NCBI GenBank assembly: GCA_019973155.2
Contig: BPQB01000018.1
Location: forward strand, 186,001 to 250,000
Direction of reading: 5' to 3'
Origin: Phanerochaete sordida
Taxonomy: Eukaryota > Basidiomycota > Agaricomycetes > Polyporales > Phanerochaetaceae
Length of the DNA stretch: 64,000 nucleotides
Shown: piece by piece, positions 1-11,186 of the stretch
Position numbering within the stretch: position 1 is the stretch's first letter
Layout: each line of letters begins with the position of its first letter
The notes under the pieces: model-generated
The model's input: the letters and a program-made list of their open reading frames with translations, nothing else
What the model was told of the DNA's origin: nothing
Databases searched by the model: none
Program-made: the position numbers and the translations under genes

Positions 1-799
1 CACCATCGAAGCCGTGCGCCGTCGCGGGCGTGAGCACCTTGACCTGCTCCTCCTGCGCGAACGTCACGCGCGGCGCGGCGGGGTCCTTCGCGCCGGTGTC
101 GCTTGGCACGTCGTCGACGGACCCGCGCGCGGACACCGCTCCGCCGGGGATGAGCGAGAGCCGCGGGTTCACGCTTTGGCGCGCCGCGAGCAGCGTCAGG
201 GCGTCGCGCGCGCGGCCTTCGACCAGCGGGACGACCGCGACGCCCTTGACGATGAACACCTCCTGGCTGGGGTCGAGTACTGCGGCGCGTGAATACGGAC
301 AGCGCTGCGGAAGACTGCGCGCGCAGACGCACCGTGGCCGACCTCGTCGCGCCCGGAAATGACGAGCAGATGGGACGCTTTGCGAGACAAGGGTTACATG
401 AGCTCCTCACAGCAAGCACAACTGAAGCAAGTCACCTGTGAACAGTGTGATTATTCCGAGGATACCGTACACAATGACACTCTCGGACCAGTCCAACCCG
501 TCGCCTTCGCCGTCGGTGTGGATCTCCTCAATCAGGCCCTCCTTACCCCATGCTATGCGGACGTGCGACTCGGGGAGCACGCCCTTCGGGAGGTGAGGCC
601 TCAGCAAGAGGCCGTCGTGCGAGGGTAGGATCGCGAGGTATTCGTGTGGGCACGGATGTGGGACAGGCGGAAGCGTGAACTTTGGCTGGAGTGCCGGGAT
701 CGCGTGCGTCGTCTGAGGGAGCGTCGACGGAGGCTTGGGTGGTGGCGGGGCCTCCTTCTTGAAAGGCTTGGTGAACAGCTTCTTCATTGCGAGGGACAT
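1..799 (-). CDS. SAC-domain phosphoinositide phosphatase (3' part beyond window)
   Basis: Only the N-terminal part is in the window; the gene continues past position 1. The first exon (799 to 436) starts MSLAMKKLF, then has a proline-rich stretch and the start of a SAC fold (PHEYLAILPSHDGLLL, IVYGILGIITLF). Introns at about 435-378 and just after the VISGRDEVGH segment join it to VLDPSQEVFIVKGVAVVPL, the order seen in Sac1/Sac2-type lipid phosphatases. The family removes phosphates from phosphoinositides on membranes. The catalytic CX5R motif would lie outside the window, so activity and subfamily (Sac1-like or INPP5F-like) cannot be judged. Confidence 0.75.
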
Positions 800-1065
800 C
801 CTCGCCGTCGGCGCAGCGTGCCTCGAGGTCGTTGCAGGTCGCCGTCGCGGTGGTAGAGCACCAGTTATAGGCGTCTAAGCGGGCTTAGCATGACATCAGG
901 CGTTTCTGCTTGCGAGGCTACACCGGCAGACAAGAGCTTGACTGTGCGCAGACTTCTCACGGAAGGCCTCCTGAAGGTCCAAATCTAGCTCTTACGAAGT
1001 CACAAAGCGTACAGATACAGTGTCGGTATATACACGAAAAGGAATTATGCCCTGCCGAAGGTAAT

Positions 1066-2241
1066 TCACGCGGACGATGGAGGATTTGCTGAGCTCTTGC
1101 CTTCGACGCGCAGATCGTAGCCGTAGCCGCCGCGTCCATCGGGTCCATCGTAGTGCATCTTCGAGACATCGTAGTTTCCTGCAAGGTAGCAACGCGTGAG
1201 GAAAAATGTAAAGATGGCATCAGTTCAGTGCACGTACCGATGAACTTCCAACCGTCCTCCTTGACGTGATAGAGGTTGATGGTGTTACCGGAGAATGCGT
1301 CTCGGTGACCAGCGGCATAAATACTCCTGCGGCCAAGCTCTTGCGCCTCCTCGTCCGACAAGTCCCAGTGATAGCCCTGGTCGAGCACACCGTACGCGAA
1401 CGTGCTTCCAGAGCCAACTGAGAAGACATCGCCCTTCAGACGGGTGCCGTCCGAGTCAACGTAGTAGACGGCGGGACCGGTCTTATCCCAGCCGCAGATC
1501 ATTGTTCCCTGGAACATGCTTCAGTTCAGACCATGGAAGCAGCCAGAAACGTCAGCACGCACCATGCTCAGGCCCATGCCCTTGTAGCTGTATACGAGGT
1601 TGCTGAGATACTTGCTTGCAGCCGCCACTGAGATGCGTTCACGGTTCCGCAGCTCGTGCAGTCGGCACTGGATACCAAGGTAGGTCTCCCAGTATTGGCA
1701 GTCGGCTGCATGCAAGTCAAAGTCAATGAGTCGCTTTGAGAAAGAGACCGAAGTCACACACCAGCACCACCAGCCATGGTTCCAAGGAGGTAAGGGTTGA
1801 TCTCAATGACCTTCTTCACCGTTCCGGACGCTGTTTAATTATGAGCATGATACTCATGCTATTAAAGGTGATACGGATACCAATGTAGCTCCCAGCAGTC
1901 GCGCGAGAATCCACGGCGACGATGACGCCTCCCTTAAAGCGGAAAGCGAGAGTGGTCGTTCCGTGCTTGATCTTAATCCTGCAGGACGGGTCGGCGAAGT
2001 CGTCTGTGTGCATTTTCAAGAATGCAGAGGGCTGATGTCCGCTTCAGTACGGTTATATGCACAACCGAGCGACGCCACGCACGTCTGGGACGCCAGGGAT
2101 GCTGAATTTTGGCACGCCGCTTGCGAGGTTGCCGAAGCCCATAACGTCTACGACATCGTCCTCCTCACCGAGGACCTCCTTGGCCTTCCTGATCTCCGCT
2201 GCAGGGCCTGTTGTCGAGAAACGTTGTACGAGAGTGTTCAT
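1066..2241 (-). CDS. PRE2: 20S proteasome subunit beta5 (chymotrypsin-like)
   Basis: Catalytic beta5 subunit of the 20S core, responsible for chymotrypsin-like cleavage. The start at 2241 gives [12 protein letters not shown] and a propeptide of about 70 residues. KIKHG then precedes the mature TTTLAF, so Thr1 is generated by self-cleavage. Asp17 is present in [13 protein letters not shown] and Lys33 in [14 protein letters not shown] once the intron with acceptor near 1840 is removed. The rest ([46 protein letters not shown]) is typical beta5. The last exon encodes [14 protein letters not shown] and a Gly/Tyr-rich tail and ends at 1066. Length and all key residues look intact. Confidence 0.95.
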
Positions 2242-2564
2242 GATGGACGAGTGTGGGGAGGGAACAAGAGGGCCGGTGGTGGACGAATGAGCGTGAGGTG
2301 ACGCGGCCGACGCGTTCGCGGTACAGAGTGATGGCACGTGGCAAGGAGCGCCCACAGCTACAAGCGCGAGGACTGGTAGTCAGCTTTATTCATCGTTCAT
2401 CGTTCACTGGTTCGCGCTGTAGCGCAGATATCTCGTAGATTTCGCTAAATTATATGCTGGTGCTATGCTACAATAATACAACAAACAGATCAAGTACAGG
2501 GTGACGGACACATGTGACAGATATTGCACAAGAAATCAACCGCGAGACGATGAGGGCACGATTC
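2242..2564. other. intergenic: proteasome beta5 promoter
   Basis: Upstream region of the proteasome gene and 3' flank of the retropepsin-like gene, which lies in the same direction. I see no coding exon, RNA gene or clear regulatory motif here. Confidence 0.5.
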
Positions 2565-3665
2565 TCATGTTACTGTAACAATCTGACCCTTCCCATCCTT
2601 CAAGATGACCAGTTCACAGTCAATCTTCTCGCCTGTGTCGCCACACACGACATCAGTCAGGTCCAGAGGGTCTACCTTGATTTGTCGCGTTTCCCAGAAG
2701 GTGCGGCCAAGGACGACATCGAAGTGGGCCTCTTCCGACAAGAATACCGTGTGCATCGTCTTCGTACGGCCCACTTTAATCGGCCATTGGCCTAGGCTAC
2801 ACAGGACGGTCAGCGAGGGTGAGGGGGGATGACAAGTCGTGAACGCACTTGACTAAACCGCTGTATCCATAGTGTCCGGGCGCAGCATCTCCGGGTATGA
2901 ACCCATGTCTGAGTGCAAACTTTCGCGAGATGTAAACGTGCCGATATCCGTTCTTCAGCAGCATTCGGACTTTACGGAGGTCGCGGGATGAATAAGAAGG
3001 AACATGCGCCTGAAACAGTACAACGCACCGTTCTGCACAGGGCCGATGCTTCCCATAATCGTGCGAACGCCGTTCTGACTGTGGAACTCCTCGAACTGCT
3101 TCCTGTGGTCTGGGATTGCGACTTTGGTGTCAGACCTTGTCGTCTTCCGAGACTTGCCGCTCCTGTACGACTTCTGCGAGCCGCCTGGGGACGCGTGTGG
3201 AGGGGTCGCGGGCAGAGGCTTGGGTTTGAACTTGTAGTACGCCGGGTTTTGATACGCCGGCGCGCTCGGGAGGGGTTGGTGGGGGTCGTGGACGTGGAGA
3301 ACCGGACGCTGGCCAGCCTCTACGGACTTCTGTCTCCAAACGAAGATAGTGTAGTCCGATTCTACACCAAGGCGGGCATGAATGAGGTCCTACGAGACAT
3401 CGCAAGTGACGCACCATCGTCGAGGTTCCATATTGAATCGTTCCATGAGTACCTTACCCACCCCGGTCCTACGATCTGGCCATGGTATTCGTTGTACAAC
3501 TTCCTAGTCAACTTGTCATAGAGCGTTTCTAGCGAGTCTTCGCTGTCTGTCCCCCGTGTCAGCAATAGCACTCTGAGCCCGGAGCGCGACCGTACTTGAG
3601 TAGACGATGGCGAACGATGACGAGGGCGTGTGCACCTCGAGGATGGGCAGCTGCTGGTTCGCCAT
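2565..3665 (-). CDS. PB1-like plus retropepsin-fold protein lacking catalytic Asp
   Basis: Conserved-hypothetical type. The start at 3665 (MANQQLPILEVHTPSSSF) fits two introns in the first part and continues through YDKLTRKLYNEYHG to ESDYTIFVWR, which resembles a PB1/ubiquitin-like domain. A proline-rich linker (KFKPKPLPATPP) follows. The C-terminal half resembles the retroviral-type aspartic protease fold: VYISRKFALRHGFIP early and DVVLGRTFWETRQIKVD late, matching the LGR strand. Where active enzymes have D-T/S-G, this protein reads LLKNGY, so it is probably inactive as a protease. Stop TGA at 2567-2565. No gag, RT or integrase sequence or LTR is seen nearby, so it looks like a host gene. 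Function unknown. Confidence 0.65.
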
Positions 3666-3942
3666 CGAGGGAGATAGCGAGAGTCTGGAGGGCCAGACAG
3701 ACTTCTGGCTCGCCTGAGAAAGTCCGGCTTAGATGTACATGGAGAAAAGGAGAAGGCAGGTGGCACGAGACGGCTGCGAGCGGCCTAGTCTGACACAACC
3801 CCGGCTAGGCGCACCGCAGCCAGACGCGACGTGCGTCACGCCGATCGCAATCACCCGTACAGCCGCATATGGCAGGTCTCGTCGTTGGAAACTCGGGGAA
3901 CACGCTCAACTGTACAGGTTCTACATAGGCTAGGAATGGAAA

Positions 3943-5107
3943 CTATGCCTGGCACTGGTAGTAGTACGGCGGAGAGACAGCCACACAGGTAAGGCCCGAA
4001 GCACAAACAGTCGGACCAGTGAATCCGGTACCACCGCACTGCACAGTGAAAGGGCTGTGAGTGATGCATACGTTGGCATCGCAAAAGGTCCCGTGCTCAC
4101 CTGACCATACTGTGCGAGGAATTCGCGTTAGAGTTGGCCCTACACGAAAAGAAAATGAGAGTCTGCTCACCTCCGTCTGAGTCGCAGCAGGCGCCGACGA
4201 GGAGGTGGACACGACGCTGCTAGAGTGGCTGGAAGTGGTGGGATGTGTGCTAGTCGCCGGTGCCGACGTCGTAACGCTTCCACCAATGTAGGAGCTGTAA
4301 GAGTCAGAGTGCGCCATTGACAGATCCAGGCCGAAGAAGTTGAAGTCGTCGTGCTCCTGAATAACTGAATCGACGTCCGCTGGGTCCGACGGCTCGGTGG
4401 TCGTGGCCACAACGTATGCGACGACTCCGAACGACGTGAGATCGCCATTGCCGAGAGAGCCGCCCTCCCAGGCAGTGCAGTTCTATCATGTTGTCAGCTT
4501 TCACGTCCACGCGACCAAGATCTATATACTGACCTGGCACCTGAACGTGGCCTTGATGTGGGTGCTGTTGATCGTTGAACTAGGCAGAAGAGTGATCTGC
4601 GGGCCGGCATACGCAGTCGGCAGAACGTAACCGCTGCGTAGTCGTCCTCAGTAAAGGAGGATGGAGGCCTTAGGTGGAAACTACGCACGAGGTCCAACGT
4701 GGGCCTAGGATAAGCTCATTGTTGTACGGCCACAGAGTGAACAAGAGACTGTCCGCCATAGTGCCCGCTACACTGAGGCCCGTGTAGCCATTGGTAACTG
4801 GAGCAACGAGTTGAACGATAAACTCGTTGGACGGCGGGGTAGAGAGAGGAGGAAGGACGAAGCCGACGGTCACGTCCAGGTCAGGATCCTGAGATATGTC
4901 AGAGGAGTAGGAGGGAGTGACGGCGGCAGCCGTACCGTATAGCCCTGGAAGCAGATACCACTCGACGAGTCGCAAAACTGGCTGCTAGACTGAGCCAGCG
5001 CTTTGATTGGGCGAAAGGTTTCAATGAGATTTTCATGGATGTCTGGGATTACACTCACCGAGTCCAGCACCAGTCAAGGCGAGAAGCAGAGTCTTCAGGG
5101 TCAGCAT
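3943..5107 (-). CDS. secreted CBM1-linked cytochrome b562 (CDH cytochrome-like)
   Basis: Extracellular haem protein resembling the cytochrome domain of cellobiose dehydrogenase, joined to a C-terminal cellulose-binding module and with no flavin dehydrogenase domain. Start MLTLKTLLLALTGAGL is a signal peptide. The cytochrome domain runs from QFCDSSSGICFQGY through VAGTMADSLLFTLWPYN (Met equivalent to the haem ligand) to STINSTHIKATFRCQ (His ligand) and GNGDLTSFGVVAYV. A Ser/Thr-rich linker of about 50 residues leads to CBM1 (QCGGTGFTGPTVCASGLTC, ending YYYQCQA). This domain order matches the carbohydrate-binding cytochrome b562 of white-rot fungi. Likely role: electron transfer on cellulose, perhaps with lytic polysaccharide monooxygenases (inference). 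Confidence 0.85.
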
Positions 5108-5164
5108 GATTTTTGGTGTAGGATAGAGCCAGCAAGCTAGCACATCCTGCGTATGAGGTTACCT

Positions 5165-5172
5165 CTTATATG
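5165..5172 (-). promoter_or_regulatory. TATA-like box of the CBM1 cytochrome gene
   Basis: The minus strand reads CATATAAG about 60 bases before the start codon of the CBM1 cytochrome, a sensible place for a TATA box in a strongly inducible secreted-enzyme gene. Position and sequence are seen; the role is inferred. Confidence 0.45.
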
Positions 5173-5293
5173 GCGTGCAGAGGACAGCCATCCTCAGCTG
5201 GTCGAACGGCGCGAGCGAGGAATAACCTGTACTTTCCCCGCCGTTGTCGCGAGAAGGCGATCATCTGCGGTTCGGATTGGTCGGGGAGCACCA

Positions 5294-5298
5294 CCAAT
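5294..5298 (+). promoter_or_regulatory. CCAAT box
   Basis: CCAAT followed by CA inside the divergent region between the CBM1 cytochrome and SNU13; a possible HAP/NF-Y site. A five-base motif alone is weak evidence. Confidence 0.3.
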
Positions 5299-5788
5299 CA
5301 GTACGCTGCAGTTATACATAGCGCTCCGGGTAATTTGAGGTATGATAACCACTCGAACGTCGCTCATCACGCAGGGAAGAAGCGTCTTTTACCGCGGTTC
5401 ATCCAGGAAGACTTGTTTACAGGCATGCGATGAGAGATGGCGTGCTGCAGTATCAAGCAACCACAATCAGACTCTATAGCTCACGCAAATAAACGCAGAC
5501 TTTCGTACCATGTCACCAATGACGCCTTGTGCAAGCAGATTGAGAATTGAGAGTGAAACCAGCTCCAGCTCCAGCTGACATCGCGAGGCGCAGCGCGGGA
5601 ACCGGTTCGGTTCCTCGGCACGAGCCGTGATCTAAAATTGGGTTCCGCCGAGAAGCGAACCGGTCAAACTTCTTCGCGCGCTCACGGCGTCCGAGGTGCT
5701 TTCTTCAGCCCATCCATCCTGCTCACCCGAGCCGTCAACTGACCACCACCGACCAAGGATCTTCAATCGTGAGGTCGTAAAAACAACT

Positions 5789-6350
5789 ATGTCTGACCCC
5801 GCTTCCCGCGCCAAGGCCTGGCCCCTCGCTGACGCCGAGCTCAACGACCAGGTGCGTTTCTCCAGCGTTCCTCCTGCGCGGCGTGCGGCGCACTTACCAG
5901 CGCTCTGCCGCTCTGCGTAGATCCTGGACCTCGTTGAGAAGGCCACTCAGTACAAGCAGCTCAAGAAGGGTGCCAACGAAGGTGCGTGTGCGCCGTGCGC
6001 TGCTCGTAATTAGCCCGCTCATGAGCCTTTTGCAGCCACGAAGACCCTGAACCGTGGTATTGCGGAGATCATCATCCTGACTGCCGATACCGAGCCCCTC
6101 GAAATTCTTCTCCACCTCCCGCTTCTGTGTGAGGAGAAGGTATGTCGTATACCCCTCTACGAAGGCTCATGGCACTGACGAAACTTTGCAGAACGTCTCG
6201 TACATCTTCGTCGCTTCGAAGGCCGCCCTTGGCAGGGCTTGCGGTGTTTCCAGGCCTGTGATTGCTGCCAGCGTCACCACCAACGAGAACAAGGAGCTCT
6301 CGACTCTCATTCAGACCATCAAGCGGTCTATCGACAAGCTCATGGTGTAA
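5789..6350 (+). CDS. SNU13: SNU13 / 15.5K, box C/D and U4 RNA-binding protein
   Basis: L7Ae-family RNA-binding protein that binds the kink-turn of U4 snRNA in the tri-snRNP and box C/D snoRNAs in the nucleolus. Four exons: 5789-5851, 5921-5981, 6036-6139 and 6192-6350. The spliced protein begins [15 protein letters not shown] and contains [13 protein letters not shown], the RNA-contact segment of the family, followed by [15 protein letters not shown] and a C-terminal helix ending SIDKLMV. Length is the usual 120-130 residues and nothing is missing. Confidence 0.96.
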
Positions 6351-6555
6351 TATACGTACATATGTATAATTCAGAAATCAGGCCTGGATATATGTCGCGG
6401 CATGAGTGGTACACACAGGACTACTGAGTGCGTTTGGAAAGCGAGATACGAAAGCGAAGATAGTATGATCTACAAGATAAATGTCAACACATAGCGAACC
6501 AGCATAGAGTTACAAGACCAGGAATTGAATAGGAAGGACCATCGAACACTCTGCG

Positions 6556-7436
6556 CTATTTCGGTATGTTCTCCCTTGCCTGTGCGCGGACACGTCGTCT
6601 GGATTCATTTATCAGTTATACCACATGCTGCAGTGAGTGTATCGACGTACTCATAGGCCTGCTTGTCATTCCTGGCGCAACGCAAGATCGGAGTCAATTA
6701 GGGTCAGCGAATTTGAGGTGGTCTCGAACAACGCACTTGAACATGGTATACGCATCACTCTGCGCAGGGTCATTGACATTAGGGTCGTTGAGGAGCTCCT
6801 GGATACCGAGAAGGACCTTTCGAAGGGCCGCGGTGTCAATATGTGTGAGAGATTCCGACGGCGGACGGACGTACCTGCTTGATGGTTATTGCCGGTTTCC
6901 AAGACTTCTCCTCGTCAAGGATGGAGAGGCACACAGTGCCAGACGGGTACACGTTGGGGTGGAACAGAGGCGGCGTGAATTTGCCTGAGAGTGGGTGAGC
7001 ATTCGCGCACTGGCACGGTTGCAGTGTGCTGACTCACACTTTGGGGGCTTTGAGGGGTAGTCTGTGCAGGACGATGGTTCTCAGGACGACCATATGTCGA
7101 GGGAGTGAACAGACGAACCTTCGGGGAATGTCATCATGAGCTTGTAGACACCTCCTTCCCATGGCGTCTGGCAAGCATGTGTTCAACACGACGCGCATAC
7201 ACCCGGTGTTGCTACCATACGCACCCCTTGCTTTCCTGGGATGCCGACCTCCCATTCGAGCAGATTCATCGAGCCATCCGCAGCTTTGGTTGGTTTCGCG
7301 TAGAAGCCCTGACAGGGTGGCAAGTGTCAGAAGCGAAGCCCATGCGCACTCTGAGCAAAGAATAACGTACGAATGGATGGTCCTTCCGCCACTGCTTCCG
7401 CTCTTCAGCAAGCCGAGCTCTGCAGATTCCTGACAT
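6556..7436 (-). CDS. UBC9: SUMO-conjugating enzyme UBC9
   Basis: E2 enzyme that transfers SUMO to substrates in the nucleus. Exon 1 (start 7436) reads [22 protein letters not shown], very close to the N-terminus of known Ubc9. Later exons give [25 protein letters not shown] and a segment with the active-site cysteine in [23 protein letters not shown] follows, and the last short exon reads [13 protein letters not shown], ending at 6556. Length and active site are as expected. Confidence 0.93.
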
Positions 7437-8272
7437 CGTGAGGTCGTGAGTGAGAAGGAGAAGGATGGGGTGGTATGCAGTGAAAGAGAGTTAGATGGGC
7501 GCCTTGGCCATTAGGCTCCCTGCCCGATTCGGCCGCTGAGCTGATGAGATGTCTGACCTCCAAGTTCGTGTCTGCGCATTTGACTCCGCCGTTCGTCCTC
7601 CTCCAACCACAAGCCGCTCAGGAAATGAGATAACGAATATCATTACTGGCGGAGTAACACGGGAATATTTGAACTACGCCACCAGTCGTCGAGATGTCGC
7701 CTCGACGTGGGTCAGGCACCTCGTGTGCCCCGCCTGGATAGCGCCGCGAGGACGTGTACTGCGACTGGGAACCCGTCTCTGGTCGTGCGACTAGGGAGCG
7801 ACATTGGCAAGTCGCGGCCTTCCCTGTCATGACCGAGAAGCATTTTGACTGATTCCGCGGGAATTAGGGTCTGGTGCGATAGCGGAGCGGGATTCAATCA
7901 TCTATTGACCTTACCCTCGAGTTCTGGGCCTCCGTTGTCCTCCTTATCGTCTACTATCGTCTACCATGACGAGCGACGAGCTGCGGTCGACCGAAGAAGT
8001 CCTCCAGAAAAGTAAGGCGCCATCCAAGCAGCACAGTGCATTCCGCAAAGTCCGTGGGCGTTCTCATGTCTTCGAGGTATCGTGCTCTCGACCAATCTCC
8101 ACTCCTAGCCCGTAACTCTGCTAACATGAGGCTGCCCCTTAGGACGACTGCAACCGAGGGCATGCATACCGACTCAACGATCTATCGAGACGTACTTTGT
8201 CCCTTGGCAGAGCAGGAGCTGGTATTTAAAGTACAAACCTTGCTGCCTTGAACGCATGCTAACCTCACTCTC
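7437..8272. other. divergent intergenic region, UBC9 / methyltransferase
   Basis: No convincing gene. An ATG at 7965 opens a short frame (MTSDELRSTEEVLQK) ending at a good GTAAG donor. It could be a 5' exon of the methyltransferase downstream, but the intron needed would be about 270 bases, unusual for this window, so it is not included in that gene. Confidence 0.4.
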
Positions 8273-9814
8273 ATGGACGATTCAGATGAAACCTCCTCGT
8301 CAGGGCGTACGACGAGCCCTGCTCCTTCGGTGTACTCCTTCAACTCGTCAGATGAGAGACAAGTTGTAAGTCGTTCTGTCCGTTCGAGACGGGGTTGGCA
8401 AAAGTTCTTATCGACGCAGCTCAGACAGGCGTATGGTAGGATGGTCAACTCGCAAATTGAGGTACAACCCGGACTTCAGACTCGAAACCATGGCTAATTG
8501 AATGACTTCTAGTCCTATTTCCTTCCCGCCGTAAGCATCGCCCAAATATTCTTCTGACTAATTTAATCGGGATTTTTAGGATTACGAGGAACATCGAAGG
8601 CTAGACTTGCAGCACCAGGTCTATACGATGGCGCTAGGTGCACTATACCCCGCTGCTCCACTAGTGCGCTGGGCATTGCGACCACGCCATGATCGAAGAC
8701 CTGCGATCATGGACGTCGGCGCAGGCAGTGGCAGCTGGTACGTACATCTAGTCAGACGAGCGGTCTTGTGTGCTAAGACCGTTAATAGGGCGATAGACAT
8801 GGCACGAGAGTTTCCTTACTGCGACGTTGTCGGGGTAGATCTTGTCCCACCCAGGGTGACAGGGTGAGCAACAGACACCGAGTTCGAAGGTTGTAACTCA
8901 AACATTACGCAGACAACTGCCTGAGAATTGCCGGTAAGTCCCCGTGGCTCGGCGTCCTCTCTCGGGAGTTGTTTCTCAGCTATCGCCACACAGCTTTGAG
9001 ATAGACGACGTACGTACTATGCCCTTCTGGGGATGCATTTACCTTAGCTGAGCGGACCTGACCCGGAACCAGGCGAACCTCGGCTTCTCTCACTATCGCC
9101 AAACCTACGATGTTGTACACGCCCGCGCGGTCTCTATGGGTGTCAGTATGCTCCATGGACCAAGTCCACCGTCCGCATGCTAACTTACCGCATGTCAGGT
9201 TCGCGACTTTCCCGCGCTGCTGCGGGAACTGGCCGACACGCTGCGGCCTGGTGGCATGCTTGTCCTCGGTGACGGTGAGATGCAGTTGTACGACGAGGAA
9301 CGGCAGCCGCTGCAGTACTCGGAACGGGATGCCTCGTGGACGCAACGCGTCTTCTTCGCCGCATACAACGCGATGAGGAATCGTGCTGGCGGAAGCATCG
9401 ACTCGCATTCCATGAGCCCGACCTGGCTGCGAGCGGTCGAGTCCCTCACGGAGGTCGGGTGGGATAAGGTTTTCATCCCGGTCGGTCCATGGATCTATGG
9501 TGAGAATGACAGCACCACTTTGGCGAGTACCGTTCGCCGCTGATCATTTGCCCCTCAGCGAACGAAAAGGAAAAGCATCTCGCTGAGATGCTTCGTGCAA
9601 ACACCCTTGCCTTTATCTCCGGTCTTGGCCCACTCCTCTTAAGGCATGCGCATACTGTGCTCTTTCATGCTGGTTGGCTGACTTCTAGCTCAGCGAAGGC
9701 TACCTCAAGGAAAGTGTTGAGAAGATGCAGCATGAAGCTTCACTCGAGATACGAGATCTCAGAGTTCATATTTATACTCGTTGGAGTTTTGCCTGGGCCA
9801 TGAAGCGATTTTGA
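8273..9814 (+). CDS. SAM-dependent methyltransferase
   Basis: Class I methyltransferase of the type common in agaricomycetes. The start MDDSDETSSSG gives a Ser-rich N-terminus. Short exons then give LRQAYGRMVNSQIE, SYFLPADYEEHRRLDLQHQ and the SAM-binding motif I DVGAGSGSWAIDMAREFP, followed by VVGVDLVPP. Later come LADTLRPGGMLVLGDGEMQLYD (post-motif region) and a helical C-terminus ending RWSFAWAMKRF. Substrate unknown. The fold recalls LaeA-like and secondary-metabolite methyltransferases, but no biosynthetic cluster is near. An extra 5' exon at 7965 is possible. Confidence 0.8.
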
Positions 9815-10347
9815 GTTTAGGGATGCGGTCACGTTCAGTGCGGGCCATGTCAGCGTTCAGTGAGGCGGGCCTGGCCGACGCCGCGAGGTTACGATATCAT
9901 GCGTAGCAGGTCGAGATAGAGAATACACAAGGAATATTCGACCGTCTCAGTAGTCCAATCCAAGTCTTAGCTTCGAACGGTCGCCACTCTCGGAATCGGT
10001 TACTGTCAGCTCATGCAGCTGTCGCTTTTGAAGAACGCCTGCCGAGATAACTCTCGTGAGGTGGCGTGTTAGCCTCGTCGCTATCCCATAAAAATCAAGT
10101 CGTGCTTTGCCTAGCTCCGAATTTCGCGGAAATCCTCGAGATAAATAATCTGTACATAAATCGCACACTTCGGGGTGTGATTCTCCTCCTTGTTCATACC
10201 ACAAGCTTAAAGATTCAAATATTCACGTTCTACGCAATTTATAGTCGGAACAGGTCACGTGAACGGAGGCTCGGGGCAGAGCAGAAGCGCCGACTACCCT
10301 GCGCTTGTTCACGGACGTCGACCACGACATCGAGAGCCTCGCCGCTC
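9815..10347. other. intergenic, nothing recognised
   Basis: Stretch between the methyltransferase and the mS38 gene. AT-rich runs around 10130-10250 probably belong to the mS38 promoter. No exon or RNA gene recognised. Confidence 0.4.
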
Positions 10348-11186
10348 ATGTCTGCGTTCTCGACGTTCCTACGTCCTCTACCTGCGGCTCGCAGGACATA
10401 CTCTGTCTTTACGAAACCAGGCGGCGGAAGATACTTCAACTCTGCCAAACCTCTCCAGACAACCAACAAGAAGGTCGATGCCTCAAGCAACACGAGCACC
10501 GAGGCGCAGTCCTCATCAAGCGTAACGGACGATGCGCCCGCGGCGGTCTCCACACAGTCCGCCAGCGATCCGACCTCGTCCCTGGTCACGCCCTCCATCG
10601 GCGTCGGTTACACTCCGTTCCACCCGATGGTGAACCCGCACGATCTCAAGCTCCACCAGTTTTTCTCCCTGCACCGACCACTGCTCACCGTCGGCCAGCC
10701 CGCGACGAGCATTTTTGATCCCCTGCCATCGTCGTTCATGTTCCCGCAAGAGGGCAGCGCAGAGACGGCCAGCGCCAGCCCCCTCGACGATCCACCAGAG
10801 GCCTCGCCCGAGTCTGACGCTGATGCCGCGCGGCAGCTCGCAAGGGCCATGGTGGTGAACCGGGTCAGTGCCGCGCTCACATGGGAGCAGACATTGCAGA
10901 AGCTCGGGTTGGATGAGGGGAAGGGCCGCGCGGAAGAAGTGAGCGCTGCTCAGGCGGAGTTCGACGCGTACATGGATAGCACCAAGAGGAAGAGGCGCAG
11001 GAAGATGAAGAAGCACAAGTGCGTACATGCTTGTGTGTCATGCTCTAACGGTGCTGACGAACATTGACCACAGGCTGAAGAAGAGGCGGCGGGTGTGTAA
11101 TCCTTCCGTTTCTGTCCGTCTATGATACTGATACCGAGTCTACCTAGTTGACTCGCATGCAGGAGGAGAACAGGGGAAGGAAGTAG
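10348..11186 (+). CDS. COX24: mitochondrial small-ribosomal-subunit protein mS38 / COX24
   Basis: Start MSAFSTFLRPLPAARRTYSVF is an arginine-rich mitochondrial presequence. The middle is Ser/Thr-rich and weakly conserved; MVVNRVSAALTWEQTLQKLG is a short helical segment. The C-terminus carries the family hallmark, a very basic tail: DSTKRKRRRKMKKHK, then two small exons LKKRRR and LTRMQEENRGRK, stop at 11186. This DUF1713 tail defines COX24/AURKAIP1/mS38, which sits in the mitoribosomal small subunit and in yeast affects COX1 mRNA processing and translation. The basic tail is split by two introns. Confidence 0.85.

Larger units (their letters stand above)
5108..5788. other. divergent intergenic region, CBM1 cytochrome / SNU13
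   Basis: Shared upstream region of the minus-strand CBM1 cytochrome gene and plus-strand SNU13. It holds a TATA-like box close to the cytochrome start and a CCAAT box near 5294. No exon or RNA gene seen. Confidence 0.6.

Noticed and set aside
2565..3665. LTR retrotransposon as source of the retropepsin-like sequence
   Set aside because: No gag, reverse transcriptase, integrase or terminal repeats found on either side; the gene has host-type introns.
7965..8012. Extra 5' exon for the methyltransferase (MTSDELRSTEEVLQK)
   Set aside because: It would need an intron of about 270 bases, while the ATG at 8273 already gives a reasonable start; left as an alternative.
10516..11028. 170-codon minus-strand frame opposite mS38
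   Set aside because: Antisense of the mS38 coding exon; composition typical of shadow frames.
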